Part shown: piece by piece, positions 25,812 through 33,661 of the stretch | Position numbering within the stretch: the first letter of the stretch is position 1 | Layout: each line of letters begins with the position of its first letter | Origin: Acidobacteriota bacterium | GTDB taxonomy: Bacteria; Actinomycetota; Acidimicrobiia; Acidimicrobiales; Ilumatobacteraceae | Direction of reading: 5' to 3' | DNA length: 36,993 bases | Assembly (NCBI GenBank): GCA_018970175.1 | Contig: JAGWWV010000020.1 | Location: 1 to 36,993, forward strand | Position numbers and translations under genes: made by a program | The notes under the pieces: generated by a model | What the model was told of the DNA's origin: nothing | The model's input: the letters and a program-made list of their open reading frames with translations, nothing else | Databases searched by the model: none

Positions 25812-26839
25812 TGGCTGTCCTGTCTCTCTGCGATGGGGGAGGGCTCGACGACGATTTCGACGTCATTACCCAGTTGTTGAACGGAAACGATCGACCCGCG
25901 CCACATCTCGGCGATCGAGGCGGCAGCGGCACCCGAGAACACCCCGGGGGCGTCGTCGCCACCGGCGAGTGCGGGTGCGAGATGGAACACGTAGCGGTTG
26001 ACGAGGCCGCGGCGGTGAAAGTCGGCGGCGACCCGGGCTCCGCCCTCGACCAACAACTGCAAAACGTTGTCGGCACCGAGGGAATCGAGCAGCGGCTCGA
26101 GGTCGCCCGACCATTCGGTGCAGGGGTGAACCTGTGCGCCGGCCGGTGCGGCACCGAGAACGATGCGTCGTGGGGAGGGACCCTGTGCGCTGCGCACCGT
26201 CAATGACGGGTCGTCGGCGCGGACCGTTCCGGCGCCCACGAGAACGGCGTCACTTTCGGCGCGCAGTTCGTGAACCCGCTGGCGCGCAATCTCGCCCGTG
26301 ATCCAGCGGCTCGAACCGTCGGCTGCGGCGGTGCGGCCGTCGAGTGTGCTCGCCATCTTCAACACGACCCACGGTCGTCCGGTCGCGCGGTGGTGAAGGT
26401 ACGCGGCAAGCTGTGTTCGCACGAGGGTCGCGCAGGCGCCAACGTCGACGGTGATCCCCGCGTCGCGCAATGCGCCGATTCCGCGGCCTGCAACTTTCTC
26501 GTCAGGGTCGACGACACCGACAACGACACGCGCGACACCGGCGTCGATGATTGCGCTCGTGCACGGTCCGGTACGCCCGGTGTGCGAGCACGGCTCAAGA
26601 GTCGAGTACAGGGTTGCGCCACGCGACGCGTCACCCGCGCGTGACAGTGCGGCGATCTCCGCATGCGGCCCGCCCGGTGCGGCCGTGCATCCTTCGTACG
26701 TGGATCCGTCGAGGGCAACGACAACAGCCCCCACCCAGGGGTTCGGGCGCGCCACCAGACGCGCCTGCAGCGCCGTACCGATGGCACGGCGCATGAGTTG
26801 TTCGTCGCGCACGTCGAACGTGCCCGAATAAACGGTCAT
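25808..26839 (-). CDS. ribD: Bifunctional diaminohydroxyphosphoribosylaminopyrimidine deaminase / 5-amino-6-(5-phosphoribosylamino)uracil reductase
   Basis: Carries out the second and third steps of the GTP branch of riboflavin synthesis. The N-terminal deaminase (about 1-145) has H59-A60-E61 ([10 protein letters not shown]) and the zinc cysteines C84 and C93 in [12 protein letters not shown]. The C-terminal reductase has [38 protein letters not shown] and [13 protein letters not shown]. Length is 343 residues. It is the first gene of the rib operon and is preceded by an FMN aptamer ending seven bases before the ATG. Confidence 0.97.
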   Translation of the reverse strand: MTVYSGTFDVRDEQLMRRAIGTALQARLVARPNPWVGAVVVALDGSTYEGCTAAPGGPHAEIAALSRAGDASRGATLYSTLEPCSHTGRTGPCTSAIIDAGVARVVVGVVDPDEKVAGRGIGALRDAGITVDVGACATLVRTQLAAYLHHRATGRPWVVLKMASTLDGRTAAADGSSRWITGEIARQRVHELRAESDAVLVGAGTVRADDPSLTVRSAQGPSPRRIVLGAAPAGAQVHPCTEWSGDLEPLLDSLGADNVLQLLVEGGARVAADFHRRGLVNRYVFHLAPALAGGDDAPGVFSGAAAASIAEMWRGSIVSVQQLGNDVEIVVEPSPIAERQDSQ

Positions 26840-26846
26840 GCCTCCA

Positions 26847-26969
26847 CCTTGCTCCCATCCGGACTCTCACCGTCGGTCCCGGAATTTCACCGGGTCGGCC
26901 CGACCGCCGAAGCGGAAGGGTTCGCGGACTTTCACCGCCGGTTGGGACTTGCACCCAAACCCCGCAAGG
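26847..26969 (-). promoter_or_regulatory. FMN riboswitch (RFN element) controlling ribD
   Basis: Read on the minus strand, the element has the conserved core segments ACCGGCGGTGAAAGTCC, CCGGTGAAATTCCGG, ACCGACGGTGAGAGTCCGG and ATGGGAG in the right order. The closing helix P1 pairs CCTTGC (26969-26964) with GCAAGG (26852-26847). The 3' strand of P1 contains AAGG, the likely Shine-Dalgarno, seven bases from the ribD ATG. There is no terminator hairpin between aptamer and gene, so control of translation by burying the ribosome binding site upon FMN binding is the likely mode. Confidence 0.95.
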
Positions 26970-26991
26970 GTTGTTTTCAATTGTCGACCAC

Positions 26992-26997
26992 AGGCTA
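26992..26997 (-). promoter_or_regulatory. Candidate -10 box of the rib operon transcript
   Basis: Minus-strand TAGCCT (26997-26992) fits TAnnnT and would start transcription about 15-20 bases before the FMN aptamer. Its TAG is the stop codon of the upstream membrane-protein gene. No convincing -35 is seen. Confidence 0.35.
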
Positions 26998-27291
26998 CGG
27001 GGCCGGGTCGGTTTTCTTCCCGTCGGTCGACGCCCAACGGACGCCGGGGTCGGTGACCTCGACCGCCTTGCGGCGGTCGGCCCGCAGAACGTTGCGGAAG
27101 ACGACCGTGAAGATGATGACGAGGCCGAGAACGATCGCGCCGAAGGTGGCCAGTTGCAGCGATCCGCCGCGTTCCCCCGCATCCGTCGGCTTCGTGCCGC
27201 ACCCCGGCTTTTGAAGGAGGCCGATGCACTCCGACGGATCGCGCTCGATGTCCCAGCCGTAGAGGGTGGTCGACGTGATATCGGAACTCAC
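26995..27291 (-). CDS. Small single-pass membrane protein, function unknown
   Basis: I do not recognise a function. From the GTG at 27291 it is 98 residues: [20 protein letters not shown], then [12 protein letters not shown], a hydrophilic spacer, one strong membrane segment (about [19 protein letters not shown]) followed by basic residues RNVLRADRR, and a polar tail. The charge pattern predicts the N-terminus outside, with two cysteines in [11 protein letters not shown], and the C-terminus inside. I preferred the GTG at 27291 over an in-frame ATG at 27327 because the upstream residues look non-coding. It is divergent from guaA and precedes the rib leader on the same strand. Confidence 0.7.
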   Translation of the reverse strand: MSSDITSTTLYGWDIERDPSECIGLLQKPGCGTKPTDAGERGGSLQLATFGAIVLGLVIIFTVVFRNVLRADRRKAVEVTDPGVRWASTDGKKTDPAP

Positions 27292-27335
27292 CCGACCATC
27301 GTCACACGGCCTTCGGGCGGTTGCCAAACCCCAAC

Positions 27336-27348
27336 TAGGGTCGGTCCG
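27336..27348 (+). promoter_or_regulatory. Putative -10 box of leaderless guaA
   Basis: TAGGGT (27336-27341) fits TAnnnT and ends seven bases before the guaA ATG at 27349. No Shine-Dalgarno is present. Confidence 0.5.
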
Positions 27349-28896
27349 ATGTCACGCTCGTACGACACGGTTCTCGTCGTCGACTTCGGCGCGCAGTACG
27401 CGCAATTGATCGCGCGTCGTGTCCGCGAAGCAAGCGTGTACTCCGAAATCGTGCCCCACCGCATCACCGCCGCCGAGGTCGCCGCTCGGGCACCGAAGGC
27501 GATCGTCCTGTCGGGTGGACCGAAGAGCGTCAACGTCGACGGCGCGCCCATGCTCGACCCGGCCATCTATGAACTCGGCATCCCGATTCTTGGCATTTGC
27601 TACGGACACCAATTGATCGCGCGACAACTTGGCGGCGAGGTGTCGAGAGGCGGACGTGGCGAGTACGGACGGGCCGTCCTCACGAGGGGCGATGCGCGTT
27701 CGCAACTGCTCGACGGACTCCCCGACACGTTTCCCGTCTGGATGAGCCACTTCGACCATGTGTCACGTGTGCCCGACGGTTTCACCGCATGTGCGTCGAC
27801 GCCCGATGCGCCGACCGCCGTCATGGAAAATGCCTCGCGGAAGGTGTGGGCGGCGCAGTTCCACCCGGAAGTCGTCCACAGCGAGAACGGCCAGGAAATT
27901 CTCCGACGTTTTCTCATCGACCTCGCAGGATGTTCCCCGTCGTGGACGATGGGGTCGATCATCGACAACCAGGTCGAGGCGATTCGCAATCAGGTTGGCA
28001 ACAGGCGAGCGATCTGTGGCCTGTCGGGTGGCGTCGACTCTTCGGTCGCCGCGGCACTCGTCCACCGCGCAATCGGATCGCAGCTCACGTGCGTTTACGT
28101 CGACACCGGTCTCATGCGAAAGGGTGAGAGCGAGCAGGTTGTCGAGATGTTCCGACGCAACATGGGGATCGAGCTCATCCACGTGAGCGCGGGCGAGAAG
28201 TTCTTCGACAAGCTGCGTGGCGTCACCGAACCCGAGGCAAAACGCAAGGCCATCGGTGAACTGTTCGTGCGCATCTTCGAAGAGAACACCGGTGGTATCA
28301 CCGACGCCGAGTTTCTGGTGCAGGGCACGTTGTATCCCGACGTCATCGAAAGCGGCGGCAGTGACGGCACCGCCGCGGTCATCAAGAGTCACCACAACGT
28401 GGGCGGCCTCCCCGACGACATGACCCTCACGCTCGTCGAACCCTTGCGATCTCTTTTCAAAGACGAGGTGCGTCGTCTCGGCACCGAACTCGGCCTCCCC
28501 GACGAGATGGTGTGGCGCCAGCCATTCCCCGGGCCCGGCCTCGGGGTGCGCATCATCGGCGAGGTGACTCCCGAGCGGGTCGCCACCCTGCAGGAAGCCG
28601 ACGCGATCGTCCGCGAGGAAATCCGCACGGCGGGTCTCGAACGCGACATCTGGCAGGCCTTTGCCGTTCTGGCCGACATCAGGTCGGTCGGGGTGATGGG
28701 CGACGAGCGCACCTACGGCCACCCGATCATCGTCCGGGCCGTCACAAGTGACGACGCGATGACCGCCGACTGGGCGCGGCTGCCGTACGACTTGCTCGAG
28801 CGGATCTCGAACCGCATCGTCAACGAGGTCCCCGGAGTCAACCGGGTCGCCTACGACATCACCTCCAAGCCCCCCGGCACGATTGAGTGGGAGTAA
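27349..28896 (+). CDS. guaA: GMP synthase (glutamine-hydrolysing)
   Basis: Converts XMP to GMP using glutamine and ATP. The class I amidotransferase domain (1 to about 195) has the nucleophile C84 in GICYGHQ and the His-Glu pair in [11 protein letters not shown]. The ATP pyrophosphatase domain has the PP-loop [14 protein letters not shown] and VYVDTGLMR. The dimerisation domain carries [17 protein letters not shown] and ends [16 protein letters not shown], the canonical GuaA C-terminus. Length is 515 residues from the ATG at 27349, chosen for the family N-terminus and the TAnnnT box; the frame is open further upstream. Confidence 0.97.
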   Translation: MSRSYDTVLVVDFGAQYAQLIARRVREASVYSEIVPHRITAAEVAARAPKAIVLSGGPKSVNVDGAPMLDPAIYELGIPILGICYGHQLIARQLGGEVSRGGRGEYGRAVLTRGDARSQLLDGLPDTFPVWMSHFDHVSRVPDGFTACASTPDAPTAVMENASRKVWAAQFHPEVVHSENGQEILRRFLIDLAGCSPSWTMGSIIDNQVEAIRNQVGNRRAICGLSGGVDSSVAAALVHRAIGSQLTCVYVDTGLMRKGESEQVVEMFRRNMGIELIHVSAGEKFFDKLRGVTEPEAKRKAIGELFVRIFEENTGGITDAEFLVQGTLYPDVIESGGSDGTAAVIKSHHNVGGLPDDMTLTLVEPLRSLFKDEVRRLGTELGLPDEMVWRQPFPGPGLGVRIIGEVTPERVATLQEADAIVREEIRTAGLERDIWQAFAVLADIRSVGVMGDERTYGHPIIVRAVTSDDAMTADWARLPYDLLERISNRIVNEVPGVNRVAYDITSKPPGTIEWE

Positions 28897-28911
28897 AAGA
28901 CGGGGTACTGT
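28883..28911 (+). promoter_or_regulatory. Candidate promoter of the large secreted-protein gene
   Basis: TTGAGT (28883-28888) and TACTGT (28906-28911) are 17 bases apart, the ideal spacing. The -35 box lies within the last codons of guaA. The expected start, about 28918, gives a leader of about 49 bases that carries the two hairpins described separately. Confidence 0.55.
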
Positions 28912-28921
28912 GCAAGTAATA

Positions 28922-28966
28922 CGCCGCATCAGCGGACGATGCGGCGGGACGAGGGAGGCAAGTCCC
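28922..28966 (+). promoter_or_regulatory. Structured 5' leader: two hairpins, the second presenting the Shine-Dalgarno
   Basis: CGCCGCATC (28922-28930) pairs perfectly over nine bases with GATGCGGCG (28938-28946) around a seven-base loop. Immediately after, GGGAC (28946-28950) can pair with GTCCC (28962-28966), leaving GAGGGAGGCAA in the loop, which contains the Shine-Dalgarno GGGAGG. The ATG follows at 28967. No T tract follows the first stem, so it is not an intrinsic terminator for guaA. Confidence 0.5.
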
Positions 28967-31417
28967 ATGAAGATCCGTTCCATCGCACTCGCAGGCGTGA
29001 TCGCCGTTGCCGGCATCGCCGTGCCGACGTCGATCGTCGATGCAGCAACTGCGGGCGTCACGGTCAAGGGCGTTGCACCGGGCGCGTCGAAAGTCTTCTT
29101 GCTCACGACGTCGGGGCGTTCGTACCGTGCGACCGCGGAAGCATCGGGTGCGTTCACCATCAGCGGTGTCCCTGCTGCCGCAGTCGGCAACTCGACGTTG
29201 CAGTTCACCGACGCGACGAGCAAGTACCTCGGCTCTGCGGTCTTCCGCGTGGTGAAGAGCGGCAAGTTCTGGAAAGCGATCGTCGGTCTGAAGGCGGTGA
29301 AGAGTGGCACCTTGAACGTTGGCACCCTGTCGAACAAGGGGGGCTGGTACAAGGCCGCGAAGATCACGGGAGCCGGAACCGCCGGTGTCCGTGCCGTCGA
29401 CAAAACGGGTAAGCCGAAGGGCGCGGGTCTTGCAGGCCGCGTGAAGTTGGTGACGGCGAAGGTTGCCACCATGTCGACGTTGCAGAAACTCGCAGCAACA
29501 ACGTGTCCCGATGGCAGCCCGAAGGACTCGAAGTTGAACGGCAACGAACCGGGTCAAGACCTCGACTGTGACAGCGTGCCCAACTCGATCGACGTTGACG
29601 ACAACGGTAACGGGTCCCTCGACATCCTCGACCAGAAGACCAACGACCGGTCAGACAAAGACAACTACACGGCCAGCATCGCGACCTACAGCGGAATGCG
29701 CGGAACCATGGCGTCGAAGTTGAACACCAACGCACCCGGCGCGACGATTGCATCACTGACGACGAACATCACGAAGTTGCTGAGCGGCACCGATTCGACC
29801 GGTGGGAATTTTCAGATGGCCATCTTCCTCGGCGATTGGTCGCTGCAGGGACCATCCGGGGAACTTCCCGACTGGGTGTACATCGAATGCCCGGGTATCA
29901 AGTGGTGTGATGCCGCCACCGGTACGGCGAAGATCTACGGCAACTCGGAAATGAACGAGATCCCCGGCGCTTCGGCGCAGATCGACGGGAAATCCTGGAA
30001 CGCCTTCCCCAGTCAAGACTTCTCGCAGGCAGGATTCCCGAAGAGCACATCGGCCATTTACAACGGTCTCTACAAGTTCACTCAAAGCAAGCAGAACCGT
30101 TGGGCGGCGTTCCTGACACCCAGCTACACCGCGGCTGACGTCTTGAACGTCGTTCGTGCGAACGACGTCATGGTCCTGCACACGATCAAGGGCACGAACG
30201 ACGTCGCGATTCCGGTCACCGTGAGCCCCTTCTTCGTGACGACGCCGTATCTCAAGTCAGCCACGGCAAATGCGGTCACTGTCGACAACACCGACACGAA
30301 CTTCAACTCGGGCAACATCAAGATCGGCGATGATGGAAAAGTGTCCGTCGACTTCTGGCGTCCGCAGCGAATGAAGCTCGATGGTGAAACGGGCAACACC
30401 GGCGACTTCTCTGCTCTTACGTCGCAGCATGGTCTGAACTACGGCCTTCAGATTTCCGGTGGGTCGGTCAACAGCAAGCCCATTTCAAGCTTCCCGGAAA
30501 CTGGATGTGCCGGAGCCGACGTCAACAAGTACTACACCAGCAAGACGCTCACCGGCCTCACACAGTCGTACGGTCCAGCCGACCAAGATCCGGCATCGGA
30601 CTTCTGGGCGATGAATGACGCAACGTCGGACGACTCACCCGACAACGTGCTCGACATGACACTCGACCTGAAGGGTTGCGTCAACGAGCACAAGCCCGCC
30701 CACTTCGCCAAGGGTGGCTTCGCCGACTTCGCAGGCAAGACCGTCGGTCAGATTCTCGGTTTCACCTGGGACGACTTCATTTCGAACGGCAACAACTACC
30801 TCGACATGACTCTCACCGGAACCGGGTCACCGTCAACGAACGGGTACAACCGTTCGGTGCTGCAATTCCGCATCTACTCGTCGAAGTGGTCGGGAACGGC
30901 GAGCACCAACAACAACTCCGGGAACAACTCTGGAAGTAGCAACAACTCCGGAAACAACACCGGCAGCAACAATTCCGGTAACAACAACTCGGGTAACAAC
31001 AACTCGGGTAACAACACCGGAAACACGAACAACACCGGCAACAACACCGGTGGGTCCAGTGGCAGCAGTGGCAGCGCGACACCCGAAGGTACCGAGATCC
31101 GAATGGAACTCTTCACCGGTGCTGCCGGACGCGGCATTCAATTCTCGGGAATCGGCGGTGACTGCCTCAACAAGAGCTTCGACGCAACGACGGGCGGATC
31201 GTGCACCGCCAAACAGAGCGCAACACAGATTGTCGTGATTCCACAAGGCACCGGAAGCACCACTCTGAAGTTGAGTGGTGCAGCCGAAGGCGTCACGGCC
31301 GCAACCAGCGGCACTGCCGACAACACCTGTGTCGGACCGAGCGGGAGCGATGGTCGTTACGTCTGTTACATCCCGTATGGGCAGACGATGCGAAAACTCA
31401 TCTGGATCTTCCAGTAG
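28967..31417 (+). CDS. Large secreted protein with acidic calcium-loop-like segment and Asn-rich linker, function unknown
   Basis: I do not recognise this 816-residue protein. A signal peptide (MKIRSIALAGVIAVAGIAVP, cleavage near VDA-ATA) is followed by a probable beta-sandwich (about 28-110) with FLLTTSGRSYRATAEASGAF. An Asp-rich segment at about 198-222 (DLDCDSVPNSIDVDDNGNGS) resembles thrombospondin type 3 or dockerin-like calcium loops. A large central region of about 400 residues has few charged repeats and several cysteines. Residues 646 to about 703 are an Asn/Gly/Ser/Thr linker, and a C-terminal domain of about 110 residues with four cysteines closes the protein. I used the ATG at 28967 because GGGAGG is eight bases upstream and it begins the signal peptide. 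There is no membrane anchor, so it is released or held on the surface. A strong terminator follows. Confidence 0.85.
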   Translation: MKIRSIALAGVIAVAGIAVPTSIVDAATAGVTVKGVAPGASKVFLLTTSGRSYRATAEASGAFTISGVPAAAVGNSTLQFTDATSKYLGSAVFRVVKSGKFWKAIVGLKAVKSGTLNVGTLSNKGGWYKAAKITGAGTAGVRAVDKTGKPKGAGLAGRVKLVTAKVATMSTLQKLAATTCPDGSPKDSKLNGNEPGQDLDCDSVPNSIDVDDNGNGSLDILDQKTNDRSDKDNYTASIATYSGMRGTMASKLNTNAPGATIASLTTNITKLLSGTDSTGGNFQMAIFLGDWSLQGPSGELPDWVYIECPGIKWCDAATGTAKIYGNSEMNEIPGASAQIDGKSWNAFPSQDFSQAGFPKSTSAIYNGLYKFTQSKQNRWAAFLTPSYTAADVLNVVRANDVMVLHTIKGTNDVAIPVTVSPFFVTTPYLKSATANAVTVDNTDTNFNSGNIKIGDDGKVSVDFWRPQRMKLDGETGNTGDFSALTSQHGLNYGLQISGGSVNSKPISSFPETGCAGADVNKYYTSKTLTGLTQSYGPADQDPASDFWAMNDATSDDSPDNVLDMTLDLKGCVNEHKPAHFAKGGFADFAGKTVGQILGFTWDDFISNGNNYLDMTLTGTGSPSTNGYNRSVLQFRIYSSKWSGTASTNNNSGNNSGSSNNSGNNTGSNNSGNNNSGNNNSGNNTGNTNNTGNNTGGSSGSSGSATPEGTEIRMELFTGAAGRGIQFSGIGGDCLNKSFDATTGGSCTAKQSATQIVVIPQGTGSTTLKLSGAAEGVTAATSGTADNTCVGPSGSDGRYVCYIPYGQTMRKLIWIFQ
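30902..31078 (+). repeat. Asn-Asn-Ser/Thr-Gly coding repeats in the secreted protein
   Basis: About 59 codons of AAC-AAC-(TCC/TCG/ACC)-GGN pattern encode a flexible linker. Inside it a 15-base unit GGTAACAACAACTCG occurs twice in tandem (30977-30991 and 30992-31006), followed by a third copy that diverges at its end (31007-31021). The synonymous codons vary elsewhere, so the array is partly decayed. Confidence 0.9.
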
Positions 31418-31475
31418 CCCGCGTTTTTGCAGCAAAATATGCGATAACTGCACACAACAACTGAAGAATTTGTCG

Positions 31476-31507
31476 AAAGTGGGGGTCTGTGGGCCCCCAC
31501 TTTTGTC
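31476..31507 (+). terminator. Rho-independent terminator after the large secreted-protein gene
   Basis: AAAGTGGGGG (31476-31485) pairs with CCCCCACTTT (31494-31503) around an eight-base loop and runs into TTTTGT. The A tract on the left arm would let it act in both directions. Confidence 0.9.
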
Positions 31508-31530
31508 ATCTCCGTAGGATCAGGTCAGTC

Positions 31531-32601
31531 ATGTTCGAACGCCCCCGCGCCCGACTGATCGCACTCGTTCTCGGGTGTGCCTCACTCGTCGGCGTCGCAG
31601 TACCGATGTCGGCGTCGGTGAGTGCATCGTCGACGAACATCCAGAATCAGGTGAACGCGCTCCTCGACGAACTCGATCGTCTCGAGGCGCAGATGGACGT
31701 GGCCTCCGAGCGGTACGCCGAGGCCGTCGCCATTCAGGACGACCTGAAGCAGCAGATCATCGATTCCGAGGCTCGCGTCGCGCAGAAAGAGGCGGAGCTT
31801 TCGACGATGCGTCGCGATCTCGTCAAGGTGGCCCAGCAGGCGTTCATGAACGGCGGTCGAAGCAACAGCCTCACGTCATTGCTCACCGACCCGGGTGGAT
31901 TGAACGCGACGGTGCAGAAGGAACACCTGCTCGCGGTGGCCCTGAATTCGGGCGCCAACTCGACTGACGAGGTCGACGCCTTGGTGGAAGACCTCGAGCT
32001 CGAACGCAAGGCGCTGGAGAAGAAGCAGAAAGCCGCCGAGCGCGCAGCTGACGCCGCAACGGCCGAGTTCAACTCGGCCGAGGATCTGGCGAATTCGTAC
32101 CAGCGCAAGTTGAACAAGGCACAGGCCGACTTGGGCGAAGCGCTCGCCGCCGAGCGCGCTCGTCGTGACGAGTTGGCACTGCAGCGGTCGGCTTCGCTCG
32201 CCGCCAAGTACAAGGCTGAGGCGGCGAAATACAAGGTGAAGGCTCCGTCGTCGAAGGCCGGTGTGGCGGTGCAGGCTGCTCTCGGCCAGTTGGGTGTGCC
32301 GTACCAATTCGCACGCAGCTCGCCGGGCGTTGCCTTCGACTGCTCTGGGCTCACCAAGTACGCCTGGGCGCAGGCCGGTGTCTCGCTGCCGCACTATTCG
32401 AAGGCGCAGTATCAACTCGGCCCGCGTATCCCGATTCAGGCCGTGCAGCCGGGGGACCTCATTTTCAGCCGAACCCCGATCGGCCACGTTGCCATCTACA
32501 TCGGCAACGGGAAGATGGTTCATGCGCCTCGCCGCGGCGACGTGGTGAAGGTTGGCGCGGTTCCGTGGGAGCGTGTCGTCGGAATCACCCGACCGGGCTG
32601 A
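31531..32601 (+). CDS. Secreted NlpC/P60 peptidoglycan endopeptidase with coiled-coil domain
   Basis: A 356-residue cell wall hydrolase of the RipA/RipC type. A signal peptide (about 1-35, ending near SVSAS) is followed by a long coiled coil (about 37-225, rich in Ala, Glu, Lys and Leu heptads), which in this family restrains activity or docks to FtsX. The C-terminal NlpC/P60 domain has the catalytic C271 in FDCSGLTKYAW, H319 in IGHVAIYIG and a third polar residue at H331 (MVHAP). Cleavage of the stem peptide between D-Glu and the diamino acid is the family activity. I used the ATG at 31531 rather than one 42 bases upstream that lies inside the terminator. The AGG upstream is a weak ribosome binding site. 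Confidence 0.92.
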   Translation: MFERPRARLIALVLGCASLVGVAVPMSASVSASSTNIQNQVNALLDELDRLEAQMDVASERYAEAVAIQDDLKQQIIDSEARVAQKEAELSTMRRDLVKVAQQAFMNGGRSNSLTSLLTDPGGLNATVQKEHLLAVALNSGANSTDEVDALVEDLELERKALEKKQKAAERAADAATAEFNSAEDLANSYQRKLNKAQADLGEALAAERARRDELALQRSASLAAKYKAEAAKYKVKAPSSKAGVAVQAALGQLGVPYQFARSSPGVAFDCSGLTKYAWAQAGVSLPHYSKAQYQLGPRIPIQAVQPGDLIFSRTPIGHVAIYIGNGKMVHAPRRGDVVKVGAVPWERVVGITRPG

Positions 32602-32623
32602 TTCCCGTTCCGGGTCCTACAAC

Positions 32624-32635
32624 TAGTCTCATCGC
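32624..32635 (+). promoter_or_regulatory. Putative -10 box of leaderless phosphotransferase gene
   Basis: TAGTCT (32624-32629) fits TAnnnT and is six bases before the GTG at 32636. No Shine-Dalgarno is present. Confidence 0.5.
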
Positions 32636-33649
32636 GTGATTCACGAAGAGCGCGTGTCGCGCTGGCTCGAAGACAACATCGACGGCATCGTCGGGCCGTT
32701 TCGCTTCGAGATGATCGCCGGCGGGCGGTCGAACATCACGTACCGGGTGCACGACGCCAACGGTCGGACCGTGGTGTTGCGTCGGCCGCCGACGGGTCAC
32801 GTGTTGGCCACCGCTCACGACATGGGACGTGAACACAGGATCATCACCGCCGTCGGCACGACCGACGTTCCCGTTCCACGCACGCTCGGCATGTGCGACG
32901 ACACGGCGGTCAACGACGCCCCGTTCTACGTGATGAGCTACGTCGACGGTGTCGTTCTCGACGGACAGGCAAAGGCGGTGGGTCTGTCTCCCGCAACCCG
33001 GCGTTCATTGGCCCAGGATCTGATCGATGTCATGGTGCGCCTGCACGCCGTCGACGTGGATGGGGTCGGTCTCGGAGATCTCGCCAAGCGCGATGCGTAC
33101 GTCGAACGACAGATCAAGCGCTGGAGCACTCAGTGGGCGAATTCGAAGCAGCGTGAGCTTCCCGAAATCGACGAAGTCGAACGACTGCTCCGGGCGGGTG
33201 TGCCGCAGCAAAAGGGCACAGTCATCGCCCACGGCGACTACCGGCTCGGAAACTGTTTGGCCGACTTGGACAACGGGCGAATCGCCGCGGTGCTTGATTG
33301 GGAACTGTGCACGCTCGGTGACCCGATGGCCGACATCGGGTATCTCGGTGTCTACTGGAGCGACCCGGGAACGCCCGCGCGTAGAGAAAACGATCCGTCG
33401 GGCCTCGACGGCTTTCCTACGTACCGCGAGATGGTCGACATGTACGCGCGGAAGTCGGGCCGCGACTGCGACAACGTCGGCTACTACGTGGCGTTTTCGT
33501 CGTGGCGTCTCGCCGTCATCAGCGAGGGCGTGTACGCCCGTTACGTGCACGGCGCGATGGGAAAGCAGGACTTCGACCCGACGCCGCTGCGACGTGGTGT
33601 AGAACTTCTTGTCGAGGCCGCCCTGGGCGCCCTCACATCAGGTGTGTAG
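32636..33649 (+). CDS. APH-like phosphotransferase family protein
   Basis: A 337-residue kinase-fold protein of the aminoglycoside/choline phosphotransferase superfamily, of the type often found beside acyl-CoA dehydrogenases (ACAD10-like). The nucleotide loop is IAGGRSNITYRV (27-38) with the VVLRRPP strand after it. The catalytic loop is HGDYRLGN (D201, N206) and the metal-binding aspartate D221 is in LDWELCTLGDP. Its neighbours are a hydrolase and an acyl-CoA synthetase, which fits lipid or acyl-CoA metabolism better than antibiotic resistance. The natural substrate is unknown. Initiation is probably leaderless at GTG. Confidence 0.87.
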   Translation: MIHEERVSRWLEDNIDGIVGPFRFEMIAGGRSNITYRVHDANGRTVVLRRPPTGHVLATAHDMGREHRIITAVGTTDVPVPRTLGMCDDTAVNDAPFYVMSYVDGVVLDGQAKAVGLSPATRRSLAQDLIDVMVRLHAVDVDGVGLGDLAKRDAYVERQIKRWSTQWANSKQRELPEIDEVERLLRAGVPQQKGTVIAHGDYRLGNCLADLDNGRIAAVLDWELCTLGDPMADIGYLGVYWSDPGTPARRENDPSGLDGFPTYREMVDMYARKSGRDCDNVGYYVAFSSWRLAVISEGVYARYVHGAMGKQDFDPTPLRRGVELLVEAALGALTSGV

Positions 33650-33661
33650 TCAGGGGGAGAC

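Noticed and set aside
23919-25880. A 653-codon plus-strand frame opposite ribH and ribBA
   Set aside because: The minus-strand genes are unmistakable and are led by an FMN riboswitch. The plus frame has a low-complexity Arg/Ser/Ala/Val composition.
28922-28946. Hairpin considered as a guaA terminator
   Set aside because: The stem is strong but is followed by GGGACGAGGG rather than a T tract, and it lies in the leader just before the next gene's Shine-Dalgarno.
30902-31078. Repeat array considered as CRISPR
   Set aside because: The units are short, in frame and encode an Asn/Gly/Ser linker inside a long gene. There are no spacers of constant length and no cas genes.
32636-33649. Aminoglycoside resistance gene
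   Set aside because: The kinase fold matches the broad APH superfamily, but the type and context (acyl-CoA and hydrolase genes) point to general metabolism. No resistance-specific motif was recognised.
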